From JBARDN01 sp963755705 (GTDB lineage Bacteria > Desulfobacterota > Binatia > Binatales > Binataceae), in assembly GCA_963755705.1 (NCBI GenBank), contig CAVWKW010000001.1, positions 310,001-374,000 of the forward strand: a stretch of DNA of 64,000 nucleotides, written 5' to 3'. The notes below the pieces were generated by a model that worked only from the letters and a program-made list of their open reading frames with translations, searched no databases and was not told the origin of the DNA. Of the stretch, positions 41,911 through 50,147 are shown piece after piece; positions within the stretch are counted from its first letter, which is position 1, and each line of letters starts with the position of its first letter. Made by a program: the position numbers and the translations under genes.

Positions 41911-44691
41911 TTACCGGGACGACCTGCGCGTCACCTCGAACGTGACAATCTCGAACGGGCGCAGCTCCAGCTCGAGTGCGCCGCCGCGCTTACGGCGCAT
42001 CCCGGCGCGCTTCACCGCGTTTCCGGCCAGATCGACAACCCGCGCGCGCATCGAGTTGGGGAACCTGAATTGTGCGTGCTCGATCCCAGGCGAATTGCTG
42101 AAGACTCTGGCGCAGTAGGAGCCGGCGCGCGTCCCTGGGCGTGCGGTCGAGAATGCCACACGCGGATTATCGCATGAAATCAGACCCGCCAGAGCCTCTG
42201 CCGCGCGCGGCGCGGAGAACATCCGCGGCGGCGCCGTGTAGGCGGCGGCGCGTTGAACAATCCCGCCCTCGAGCAGGCGATGGCTCGCAGTGGCGACCGC
42301 GAACTCGAAGCGATGCTCCCCAAGCTCCTGCGCGCCGGGAGTTTCCAGCTCGGGTCCGGCGCCGCCGCGGCGCGTGGCCAAATCCGATCGTGAGAGCCAT
42401 CCGACTGCGCGAATCAGCGTCAGCAGAATCGCTGATCCAGCAGTCTCGGCGCGCACCTCGGCCTCGTAGATGCCGCGGCTGATGAGCGCCGCCGAAAAGT
42501 CCGCCGACTCGACCGCGGTGAACGTGCGATGCGGTCCCGTCGGAGAGATGTCCTCGGTCCCCTTCGGTTCCGCGGGCGCAAGCGAACGCCGCAAAATTCC
42601 GAAGCTCGTATCGTGGATCGATTCGGTTGCGGCGACGGGGGTGTTCACCGCGGCGCGCAGGCGATGGTCGCGCGAGCGGTTGTTTACGCGAGCTTCGAAA
42701 TCAATCCGGTCGAGCCCGGCGTGAAGGGTCGCGTGCAATTCGATGTCGAGCGGCTCCGTGCGGCTTTCGCGCGCGGCGCGGCCCTTGGCGAGCGCGGCGG
42801 GAATCGCGTATTCGAGCGCGATCCGGATTCGCTTGCGCGACGGTCCGTCTTCGATGACGCGCGAAGAAATCTTCGTGGGCGCGCTTATCGGCGCGGCGCC
42901 CGGGACCGGATCAAAGTTGTACTCGTCGCCCCGGTCGCCGTCGTCCTCGAAATGAAGCGCGAGGCGCCGCCCGGTGCGCAAGTCTTCGATTTCGATTCCA
43001 TCCGGTGTCGGACCGAGACGATAGAATTCGTTTTCGATCCGATCACCTGGCGCAGCGGGCTCGGGCTCCGCTGACATCGCCGCGCGCTCCAGGCGATAGA
43101 AGGTGAAGCCGGTCTGCGTCAGGTTATCTGCCACGAACGCGATCGCGCATCGTGCAACATTGGTCGCGCGAATACGGATCGTCGCGTCGTCGGGAATCTG
43201 GGTACGAATTGCATGGCGAAATTCCTCGAGGTCGAGCTCGCTCGTCGCTGCACGGCTTATCGTCAGCGCAAGCTCGACCCGCCCATCACCGGCTTGCTTG
43301 AGTTGGTATCCGTTGACGGTTCGCCCCATCAGGGTTGGATGACTCAGCGCCGCGACCATCGGCTTGAACTCCGCGGCGCGCAATTCTACCTCGAACGCTC
43401 GCGCGGCGCGGGCGACTTCAACCGCGATCGGAATCGAAATGCCGTCCGGTCCACGCACGCGGTAGTGAGCGGCCGGATCGGGAAGCTCGAGCTCTCCGGT
43501 GACCAGCGCGCGGCGCGCGAAGCTCGGGTTGAACACCGCGATCGCCGCTCTCTGCGTACCGTCGCCGCGCTCGAGGACCTCTGCCGCGGCGGCGCGCACC
43601 ACGTTCTCCGCGATTATCGCAGCCTGATCGAACCGGTAGCGCATATCGGTATGCACCTGATCGACCGAGCATCCACAGATCGAATCATGCGGATGGTTCT
43701 GCAGCTCGAGGCGCCATGCGAGTTCGAGAAATTCGCGATGCTTTGAAGTCTGGCCGAGCGCCGACGCGAGCGCCGCCAGCGGATCGGCCAGCCGCTCGAG
43801 CACGTAGCAGTTGGCGAAGTCGCGCTGCTTAATCCAGGTGCGCGCCGAGGTTACTCCGGGCAGCAAATGCGCACGCAAGGGCGAGCGCAATTCGCCGCTA
43901 TGATGCGGAAGGCCGTTCGCCTCGAGCGCGTCCGCACGGTTGACGAAGCCCTCGAGCGGCCCGAGCTCGAGGTTTAAGTCGGAGGTCTCGCGCGCTTCAC
44001 GAATCCGCACCGCCAGCCGCGGATCCGGCTCGGTATGGTCAGTGCCGGTCATCACGAGGATCGGCCCGCCGTCCGCATAGACGCGCTCGCGCGCTACAAT
44101 CTGATTTGCGCGTACGAGAAAGCTCTCGACCGACTCGAGCGGAAGATTTGCACCGTTCGAGTAGCCGAATGGCAGGTACACGGTGCGGATCGTCGAGCCG
44201 TCCAATGCCTCCCAGGTGAAGCGATTCGCGGTGGCGACGTCGGCGCCGGCTCCGCGCCATAGCACGGCGGTGCGGAATCCGAACCCTGCAAGAATCTGTG
44301 GGAGCTGTGCGATGTGTCCGAACTGATCGGGAATGTAGCCGACATCGAGCGGACGGCCGAAGCGGCGCGCAGTCTCAATTCCAATCTCGAGATTGCGGAT
44401 GAGCGATTCGCCGCTCACCAGGAAGCTGTCGGCGAGCACGTACCACGGCCCGACCTGAATTTTGCCCGCGCGGATAAGCGCCCGCAGCCGCGGCGCCATC
44501 GCGGGCCGCACCTCAAGGTAGTCGTCGAGCACAATCGTCTGTCCGTCGAAGTGGAAGAACGGGATCTCGCCGCTCTCGACCAGCGGGATCATCCGATCCG
44601 CCATCGCGACCAGCCGCGCGCGCATCTGCTGGAACGGCTGATACCATTCGCGATCCCAATGCGTGTGAACGACGAAGTAAAGTTGGTCCAT
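41911..44691 (-). CDS. GH38 alpha-mannosidase
   Basis: A 926-residue glycoside hydrolase of family 38. VVHTHWDREWYQPF supplies the zinc ligands H11 and D13. D122 in YIPDQFGHIAQLPQIL is the nucleophile, and ELQNHPHDSICGCSVDQVH supplies the distal zinc histidine near residue 335. Three regions follow: catalytic domain to about 280, middle helical domain to about 380, and a beta-rich C-terminal half. No signal peptide is visible, so it acts in the cytoplasm on imported mannosides. It is 25 bp downstream of the MaoC gene, an odd partner. Confidence 0.94.
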   Translation of the reverse strand: MDQLYFVVHTHWDREWYQPFQQMRARLVAMADRMIPLVESGEIPFFHFDGQTIVLDDYLEVRPAMAPRLRALIRAGKIQVGPWYVLADSFLVSGESLIRNLEIGIETARRFGRPLDVGYIPDQFGHIAQLPQILAGFGFRTAVLWRGAGADVATANRFTWEALDGSTIRTVYLPFGYSNGANLPLESVESFLVRANQIVARERVYADGGPILVMTGTDHTEPDPRLAVRIREARETSDLNLELGPLEGFVNRADALEANGLPHHSGELRSPLRAHLLPGVTSARTWIKQRDFANCYVLERLADPLAALASALGQTSKHREFLELAWRLELQNHPHDSICGCSVDQVHTDMRYRFDQAAIIAENVVRAAAAEVLERGDGTQRAAIAVFNPSFARRALVTGELELPDPAAHYRVRGPDGISIPIAVEVARAARAFEVELRAAEFKPMVAALSHPTLMGRTVNGYQLKQAGDGRVELALTISRAATSELDLEEFRHAIRTQIPDDATIRIRATNVARCAIAFVADNLTQTGFTFYRLERAAMSAEPEPAAPGDRIENEFYRLGPTPDGIEIEDLRTGRRLALHFEDDGDRGDEYNFDPVPGAAPISAPTKISSRVIEDGPSRKRIRIALEYAIPAALAKGRAARESRTEPLDIELHATLHAGLDRIDFEARVNNRSRDHRLRAAVNTPVAATESIHDTSFGILRRSLAPAEPKGTEDISPTGPHRTFTAVESADFSAALISRGIYEAEVRAETAGSAILLTLIRAVGWLSRSDLATRRGGAGPELETPGAQELGEHRFEFAVATASHRLLEGGIVQRAAAYTAPPRMFSAPRAAEALAGLISCDNPRVAFSTARPGTRAGSYCARVFSNSPGIEHAQFRFPNSMRARVVDLAGNAVKRAGMRRKRGGALELELRPFEIVTFEVTRRSSR

Positions 44692-44716
44692 TGAAATAAT
44701 CTTACCGCCGCCGCGT

Positions 44717-45163
44717 TCAGGCCGGGCGGCGCGGAATCAGCACGCGGCGCCGCAGGATCATCACCTGCTCGCCGTTCTGATTGAGCCCGCGCGTCTCGAC
44801 GTAGACGATTCCGCGGTCGGTCTTGCTGCGCGAGGGTGTAGTTTCCAGCACCGTGGTCTCTGCGTACAGCGTGTCGCCGGCGAAAGTCGGGGCGGTGTGC
44901 CGCGCCGACTCATATTCGAGATTCGCGATCGCGTTCTCGCTGATATCCTTCACGCTCATCCCGACCACGGTCGAGAGCACCAGCAGTCCGTTGACGAGGC
45001 ATCGCCCATGCTGCGACTTCGCCGCGTACGCCGCGTCGAAATGAATCGGATTGGTGTTCATCGTCATCAGCGTGAACCAGGTGTTGTCGAATTCGGTGAT
45101 AGTGCGGCCCGGCCAATGCTTGTAAAGCTGGCCAGGGGAGAAGTCGTCGAAATAATGCGGCAT
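44717..45163 (-). CDS. MaoC-family dehydratase
   Basis: A 148-residue hot-dog-fold enoyl-CoA hydratase-like protein. DFSPGQLYKHWPGRTITEFDNTWFTLMTMNTNPIHFDAAYA contains the hydratase motif, in which N-P-I-H-F-D holds the catalytic D/H pair. RCLVNGLLVLSTVVGMSVKD forms the long helix. Such proteins hydrate enoyl- or mesaconyl-CoA. It is divergent from the biotin carboxylase gene across 94 bp, which fits a shared acyl-CoA route (odd-chain or branched-chain acids). Confidence 0.9.
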   Translation of the reverse strand: MPHYFDDFSPGQLYKHWPGRTITEFDNTWFTLMTMNTNPIHFDAAYAAKSQHGRCLVNGLLVLSTVVGMSVKDISENAIANLEYESARHTAPTFAGDTLYAETTVLETTPSRSKTDRGIVYVETRGLNQNGEQVMILRRRVLIPRRPA

Positions 45164-45257
45164 CGTATGGCCGGATTATCGCAGGCGACCGAGAGTTGCA
45201 ATCTCGGCGCGGCGCGCGCTTGAGGCGCGGCGGCTATGTGGTAGGCTCCGGGCTTCG

Positions 45258-46766
45258 ATGGCTCTGCGAAAGCTAAACCTGTTGCTGGTCGCCAATCGCG
45301 GCGAGATTGCGCTCCGGATCATCCGCACCGCACGCGCAATGGGAATCAAAACCGTCGCGGTCTATTCCGAGCCTGACGCGAGCAGCGCGCAGGTCGCGGC
45401 GGCCGACGATTCACGCCTGATCGGTCCGGCGGAAGCCGCGAAGAGTTATCTGAATATCGCGGCGATCATCGCGACCGCGCGCGAAACCGGCGCCGACGCG
45501 ATTCATCCCGGCTACGGATTCCTTTCCGAACGCCCGGATTTCGCGCGCGCCGTCGATGATGCTGGAATTATTTTCGTGGGTCCGCGCGCCGCCGTGATGG
45601 CGCAGCTTGGCGACAAAGTCGCCGCGCGCAAACTCGCGATCGCCTCTGGCGTCCCCGTAGTTCCCGGAATCGAAACCGCGGAGCCTGCGGCGGCGCGCGC
45701 ATTTGCCGCGCGCGAGGGCTATCCGATCCTGGTCAAGGCGGCGGCTGGCGGCGGCGGACGCGGGATGCGCGTGGTCGAGGCCGAGGCGGGACTCGAGGCC
45801 GCGCTCGAGGCGGCCTCGCGCGAGGCGCTGGCCGCCTTTGGCGACGGGCGCGTATTCGTAGAGAAATATCTGGCGCGGCCGCGCCACGTCGAAGTGCAGT
45901 TTCTCGGTGACGAGCACGGAACGATCGTCACGATGGGCGAGCGGGATTGCTCGATCCAGCGCCGGCATCAAAAGATCGTCGAGGAATCGCCCGCGCCCGG
46001 CCTGAGCGCTCCGACGCGTGACGCGATGCTTGCGGCGGCGACGCGGCTTGCGCAATCCGCGGGATACACCAACGCGGGCACCGCGGAATTTCTGGTCGAA
46101 GGGGATAAATTCTACTTTCTAGAGGTCAACGCGCGCCTGCAAGTCGAGCATCCGATTACCGAGATTCGGTTCGGATGTGATCTGGTGGCCGAGCAAATCA
46201 AAATTGCGCGTGGCGAAAAGATAGCCGATCCCGGCGCGCCGCGCGGGCACGCGATCGAATGCCGCATCAATGCGGAGGACGCGGCTGCCGGTTTTCGTCC
46301 TGCGACCGGAACCGTTCTCGAGCTGCGCGTTCCTGCCGGCCCAGGCGTCCGTTTCGACAGTCATCTCACGCGCGGAACCACCGTCGGCGCATATTACGAC
46401 GGCTTGCTCGGCAAGCTCGTCACGCACGGCTCCGACCGCGAGCAGGCGCGCGCGCGGATGCTCGGCGCGCTCGACGAGCTTGCGATTCTGGGCGTGACTA
46501 ACACGGCGGGCTTCCTGCGCGACGTGATCGCGAGCGACGCGTTCGCGCGCGCGGACCTATCGACGCGATTTATCGAGGAACATTTTCCCGTTTGGCCAGG
46601 CCAGGGTCACGCGGCGACCGACGCCGCGCTGATCGGGGCGGCTCTAACCACGGTAGGCGCGCTGGGAGCCAATTCGGGCGCTTCACCGGCGTCAGCTCCC
46701 ACCAGTTCTGCCGACCTTTCGCCGTGGACGGCGCTGCGCGGCTTCGAGTTATGGAGACGCCCATGA
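45258..46766 (+). CDS. Biotin carboxylase subunit of an acyl-CoA carboxylase
   Basis: A 502-residue ATP-grasp biotin carboxylase. LLVANRGEIALRIIRTARAMG is the N-domain start. ILVKAAAGGGGRGMRVV binds ATP, with ERDCSIQRRHQKIVEESPAP, and FLEVNARLQVEHPITE holds the catalytic region. It carboxylates biotin on the carrier gene downstream, using ATP and bicarbonate. The enzyme continues past the normal carboxylase end into a proline/serine-rich tail of about 50 residues. It overlaps the carrier gene by 4 bp (ATGA). The pair looks like a propionyl/methylcrotonyl-type alpha subunit cut in two; the carboxyltransferase subunit is not in the window. Confidence 0.94.
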   Translation: MALRKLNLLLVANRGEIALRIIRTARAMGIKTVAVYSEPDASSAQVAAADDSRLIGPAEAAKSYLNIAAIIATARETGADAIHPGYGFLSERPDFARAVDDAGIIFVGPRAAVMAQLGDKVAARKLAIASGVPVVPGIETAEPAAARAFAAREGYPILVKAAAGGGGRGMRVVEAEAGLEAALEAASREALAAFGDGRVFVEKYLARPRHVEVQFLGDEHGTIVTMGERDCSIQRRHQKIVEESPAPGLSAPTRDAMLAAATRLAQSAGYTNAGTAEFLVEGDKFYFLEVNARLQVEHPITEIRFGCDLVAEQIKIARGEKIADPGAPRGHAIECRINAEDAAAGFRPATGTVLELRVPAGPGVRFDSHLTRGTTVGAYYDGLLGKLVTHGSDREQARARMLGALDELAILGVTNTAGFLRDVIASDAFARADLSTRFIEEHFPVWPGQGHAATDAALIGAALTTVGALGANSGASPASAPTSSADLSPWTALRGFELWRRP

Positions 46767-47287
46767 AATTCAAAAGCGGCGCGACAGAGCACGAGGTCGA
46801 GATTATATCGCGCGAAGCGCGGAACATTCGCGCTCGCGTTGATGGGCGCGAAGTATCGGCCACGATCGACCTGCTCAGCGACGGCAGCGCGATCCTCATC
46901 ATCGGCGAGCGCCGTTTTCGGCTTCTGGGCGCGCGGCGAAAAGACACGATCCTGGTCGCGGTCGGGCCGCGCACTTTCGATCTCGTCCCCGCCGAATCCG
47001 GCGCGCGTCGCGTGCGCGGCGGACTGGCCGCATCAGAAGTGACGGCGCCGATGCCAGGCAAGGTGCTGAAGGTGCTGGTCAAGGACGGGGACCTGGTATC
47101 CGCAGGACAGCCGCTGGTCGTGATCGAGGCGATGAAGATGGAGACCGCGCTCGCCGCCGAGAGCGATGCGATGGTCAAACGGGTACGCGTCGCGCCGGGC
47201 GACAATATCGATCACGGCGCGGTGCTGGTCGAGCTCAGTCCTGTTCCGGGTTCATCAGCGAATCAATCCGCGCACGAAGTCCGCTGA
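46763..47287 (+). CDS. Biotin carboxyl carrier protein (BT domain plus biotinyl domain)
   Basis: A 174-residue carrier. The first 75 residues (GATEHEVEIISREARNIRAR ... GERRFRLLGARRKDTILVAV) correspond to the BT-type linker that in 3-subunit and alpha-subunit enzymes bridges carboxylase and carrier. From about residue 90 comes the biotinyl domain, with the biotin lysine K125 in VIEAMKMETALAAE. The ATG at 46763 overlaps the carboxylase stop (ATGA) and has a GGAG site 6 nt upstream. It is thus coupled to its partner. Carboxyltransferase genes are absent nearby. Confidence 0.92.
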   Translation: MKFKSGATEHEVEIISREARNIRARVDGREVSATIDLLSDGSAILIIGERRFRLLGARRKDTILVAVGPRTFDLVPAESGARRVRGGLAASEVTAPMPGKVLKVLVKDGDLVSAGQPLVVIEAMKMETALAAESDAMVKRVRVAPGDNIDHGAVLVELSPVPGSSANQSAHEVR

Positions 47288-47468
47288 CCCAGTCCTGGAA
47301 TTCGCCGTCGCGCTCGACGACGATCTCGAGCTTGCCGTCCTTCATGATCGATACGCGGCCGGGATGCTCGGGGCGCAGCGGGATGACAACCGCTTCGCGC
47401 GAGATGTTCATCGCGTCGAGAACTTCGAAAATCCGCTCAATTTCCTTCAGCGTGACGGCTTTCAGCAT
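47235..47468 (-). CDS. Small hypothetical protein
   Basis: A 77-residue acidic protein starting MLKAVTLKEIERIFEVLDAM, with PLRPEHPGRVSIMKDGKLEIVVERDGEF. It has good coding character, but I do not recognise a family. A GGAAAA site precedes the ATG by 7 nt. Its 3' end overlaps the end of the carrier gene by 53 bp in convergent direction, which is unusual but possible. Confidence 0.55.
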   Translation of the reverse strand: MLKAVTLKEIERIFEVLDAMNISREAVVIPLRPEHPGRVSIMKDGKLEIVVERDGEFQDWVSGLRARIDSLMNPEQD

Positions 47469-47537
47469 AATTTAATTTTCCAGCGGGCGTGCGATTCCCT
47501 TTACATACGGTGACAGCGCCGTAAGCTCAACGATAGC

Positions 47538-47560
47538 GGCTGCGAGAGCAGCCTCGGAGG
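47538..47560 (+). promoter_or_regulatory. Tetraloop hairpin directly before the cold-shock gene's ribosome-binding site
   Basis: GGCTGC-GAGA-GCAGCC (47538-47553) is a perfect 6-bp stem closed by a GNRA-type GAGA loop. It ends 2 nt before the GGAGG ribosome-binding site at 47556-47560, and the GTG start is at 47569. Cold-shock mRNAs are often controlled by 5' structure, so a role in translation is possible. Confidence 0.45.
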
Positions 47561-47568
47561 ACAACTCA

Positions 47569-47772
47569 GTGTTTGGCACGATCAAGAAAGTCGTCAAGGA
47601 CAAGGGTTTCGGATTTATCGAGCCCGACGACGGCGGCGACGAAGTATTTTTCCATCGATCGCGGCTGTCGCCCAAAGTTTATTTCGAGGACCTGCGCGAA
47701 GGCGCGGAGGTGCAGTTCGAGGTCCGCCCCGGGGAAAAGGGCCGGCAAGCGTTCAATCTGCGCCTGCGCTGA
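47569..47772 (+). CDS. Cold-shock domain protein
   Basis: A 67-residue nucleic acid chaperone. It begins with GTG, then FGTIKKVVKDKGFGFIEPDD, with RNP1 in KGFGFI and RNP2 in DEVFFHRS. The rest, GAEVQFEVRPGEKGRQAFNL, fits the five-strand fold. It binds single-stranded RNA and DNA and may act as an RNA chaperone. GGAGG precedes the GTG at good spacing. Family members usually start M-x-G-T/x-V-K-W, so W is replaced here by K/V. Confidence 0.9.
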   Translation: MFGTIKKVVKDKGFGFIEPDDGGDEVFFHRSRLSPKVYFEDLREGAEVQFEVRPGEKGRQAFNLRLR

Positions 47773-47787
47773 AGAAAGCCTCCAGCG

Positions 47788-49311
47788 CTAGCGCGTCCAT
47801 GCGAACCAGCGCTTGAACAACCTCGCCGCAAACGGCGTCAGCCGGGTGCGCGCGTATTGATTCGCGACCTTCCGAATCGCCTCCGCCTGGGTCGGATAAG
47901 GATGGATCACTTCGCCGAGCTTGCCCAGGCCCGCCCCGGCCGTCATCGCAAGCGTGATTTCAGAAATCATCTCGCCGGCGTGCGCCGCGACTATAGTTGC
48001 TCCGACGATCTGATCGGTTCCGGCGCGAACGTGGACCTTCACGAAGCCGTGGGTCTGGCCCTCCAGGATCGCGCGATCGACTTCCGCCATCGGCTGCGTG
48101 AACGTGGTGATCTTGATTCCGCGCTTGCGTGCTTCTTCCTCGCCAAGGCCGACGTGCGCAATTTCCGGGTCGGTATAAGTGCACCATGGAATCGTGAGCG
48201 CGCTCACCCGGTGGCGGCCGCGAAACAAGGCGTTGCGCAAAACGATTCGGGCATGCGCGTCCGCCAGATGCGTGAACTTGAGCGCCGACGCACAGTCTCC
48301 TGCCGCGTAGATTCGCGAATTGCTCGTGCGCAGGTAGTCATCGACATGAATTCCCGCGGCGTTATCGTATTTTACCCCGGCGGCATCGAGGCCAAGGCCT
48401 TCGACCGCGGGAGTGCGTCCGGCGCCGACGATAATTTCGTCAACCGCGATTTCCGACTGGGCGCGGTCGCACTCGATACGCAAAAGCTTATCGTTACCAC
48501 GGCGTTCTACCCGCAAGATCGTGCAGCCGTCCGCGATCGCAACTCCGTCACGCCTGAGCGCGGCCTCGATCGCTTCGGCGGCGTCGCGATCTTCGCGAGC
48601 CAGGACGTGCGGCAACGCTTCCAGCAGGGTGACCTCCGCGCCGAGACGCCGCAGCGCCTGCGCGAGCTCGCATCCGATCGGTCCGCCGCCGATTATCGCA
48701 AGCCGCGCCGGCAACTCGGTTATCGAAAATACGGTCTCGTTGGTCAGGTAACCGGTCTCGGCAAGTCCGGGTATCGCTGGCGCAGAGGCACGCGCTCCGG
48801 TTGCGATCACCGCGCGGCGAAACGTGAGCCGCGTGCCGTTGACCTCGATGGTGTCGGGGCCGGTAAACTTGGCGGAGCCAAAAAAAACTTCAACTCCGAG
48901 ATCGTGCAGGCGCGCGGCCGAGTCGTTATGCGCGACCGAGGCGCGCAGCGCGCGCATCCGCTCGGCAGCTACCGCGAAGTCCGCGTGCGCTCCGAGTGGG
49001 ACTTCGACGCCGAATTCGTTCGCGGTTCGCACCGCCGCAATCGCGCGCGCGGAGGCAATCAGCGCTTTTGACGGAACGCATCCGAAGTTCAGGCAATCGC
49101 CGCCCATGAGGTCGCGCTCGATAATGGCAACCTTCGCGCCCAGACCCGCGGCGCCGACTGCGCAGACCAGTCCAGATGTGCCCGCGCCGACGACGACCAG
49201 ATTGTAGCGTCCGGACGGTTCGGGATTCGTCCATCCGGCGGGATGAACATTTCCCAGCAGCGCGAGATTGTGATCGTCAAGCGGGGCGATTCCAAGTGAT
49301 TGCGAATCCAT
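47788..49311 (-). CDS. FAD-dependent dithiol oxidoreductase (mercuric reductase-like)
   Basis: A 507-residue member of the pyridine nucleotide-disulfide oxidoreductases. After a 36-residue leader there is the FAD site LVVVGAGTSGLVCAVGAAGLGAKVAI, the redox pair C73/C78 in GGDCLNFGCVPSKALI, the NAD(P)H site in AIIGGGPIGCELAQALRRLG, and the C-terminal VIHPYPTQAEAIRKVANQYA, which holds the catalytic histidine-proline. No merA vicinal C-C pair is at the C-terminus, so mercury reduction is unlikely. Together with the TVP38 gene 30 bp upstream this is a common pair in proteobacteria and cyanobacteria, of unclear role. Confidence 0.9.
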   Translation of the reverse strand: MDSQSLGIAPLDDHNLALLGNVHPAGWTNPEPSGRYNLVVVGAGTSGLVCAVGAAGLGAKVAIIERDLMGGDCLNFGCVPSKALIASARAIAAVRTANEFGVEVPLGAHADFAVAAERMRALRASVAHNDSAARLHDLGVEVFFGSAKFTGPDTIEVNGTRLTFRRAVIATGARASAPAIPGLAETGYLTNETVFSITELPARLAIIGGGPIGCELAQALRRLGAEVTLLEALPHVLAREDRDAAEAIEAALRRDGVAIADGCTILRVERRGNDKLLRIECDRAQSEIAVDEIIVGAGRTPAVEGLGLDAAGVKYDNAAGIHVDDYLRTSNSRIYAAGDCASALKFTHLADAHARIVLRNALFRGRHRVSALTIPWCTYTDPEIAHVGLGEEEARKRGIKITTFTQPMAEVDRAILEGQTHGFVKVHVRAGTDQIVGATIVAAHAGEMISEITLAMTAGAGLGKLGEVIHPYPTQAEAIRKVANQYARTRLTPFAARLFKRWFAWTR

Positions 49312-49341
49312 CAGGGATATCCCTTGCGCGATCTAGATGCC

Positions 49342-50079
49342 TCAAGTCCGTTCTTTGAGCGCGCGCGAGCCGATTCGGGTGGCATAAACGGCAACCCCGA
49401 TTGTCGCCGCGAGGCCGACCATATTGAGAATCCATCCGGCCGCGGGTTGCGGATGATTCCCCGAAGCGGCGCGCGCGAGGTCTCCGCTTATCGAGCCGAT
49501 GTACACGTACATCACGGTGCCGGGGATCATTCCGGCCCACGAGGCGACGACGTACTGAGTAAACGAAACGCGAGTCAGGCCGAAGGCGTAATTCAGCAGG
49601 TTAAATGGAAAAACCGGCGACAGGCGCGTCAGCGCGACGATCTTCCATCCTTCGCGGGCGACGGCTTCATCGATCGCTTTGAAGGATCGGTTGCCCTCGA
49701 TCCGCCGCGCGACCATCGCGCGCAAAAAATATCGCCCCAGGATAAACGCCGCGCTCGCTCCGGCGGTCGCCGCGATCGAGACATAGATCGAGCCCCATAC
49801 GACGCCGAACAACACTCCGGCGCCGATCGTCAGGATCGACCCTGGGATGAACAGCACGCATGCAATGATGTAGATCGCGATAAACGCGATCGGCGCCGCG
49901 GGGCCGAGGGTCCGGATCCGGTCGAGCAGCGTCGAAAGCTCGCCACCAAAACGCCGTCCGAGAATTATCAGGGCGATCAGCGCGATCGCGACAACTACCA
50001 GCCACGGCCATGCGCGGCGCTCGCGCGGATTGGAATTGGATTGACCGGTCATTGCGGCGTCGCCAAGCATAGGAACCAT
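49342..50079 (-). CDS. TVP38/TMEM64 family membrane protein
   Basis: A 245-residue integral membrane protein of the TVP38/DedA-like (SNARE-associated) family with five or six hydrophobic segments. PGSILTIGAGVLFGVVWGSIYVSIAATAGASAAFILGRYF and LTRLSPVFPFNLLNYAFGLTRVSFTQYVVASWAGMIPGTVMYVYIG are the two conserved family blocks. Relatives function in lipid scrambling or membrane homeostasis. It is the upstream partner of the flavin oxidoreductase. Confidence 0.92.
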   Translation of the reverse strand: MVPMLGDAAMTGQSNSNPRERRAWPWLVVVAIALIALIILGRRFGGELSTLLDRIRTLGPAAPIAFIAIYIIACVLFIPGSILTIGAGVLFGVVWGSIYVSIAATAGASAAFILGRYFLRAMVARRIEGNRSFKAIDEAVAREGWKIVALTRLSPVFPFNLLNYAFGLTRVSFTQYVVASWAGMIPGTVMYVYIGSISGDLARAASGNHPQPAAGWILNMVGLAATIGVAVYATRIGSRALKERT

Positions 50080-50147
50080 AGAGAATCCGCGCCGCCAACC
50101 CGAATGCGATCGGCCCTGAACGCGGGGTTTTCGCGCTCTGGCCGCGG

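Noticed and set aside
47788..49311. True mercuric reductase (merA)
   Set aside because: The GGDCLNFGCVPSK pair is present, but the C-terminal vicinal cysteines and any mer genes are missing.
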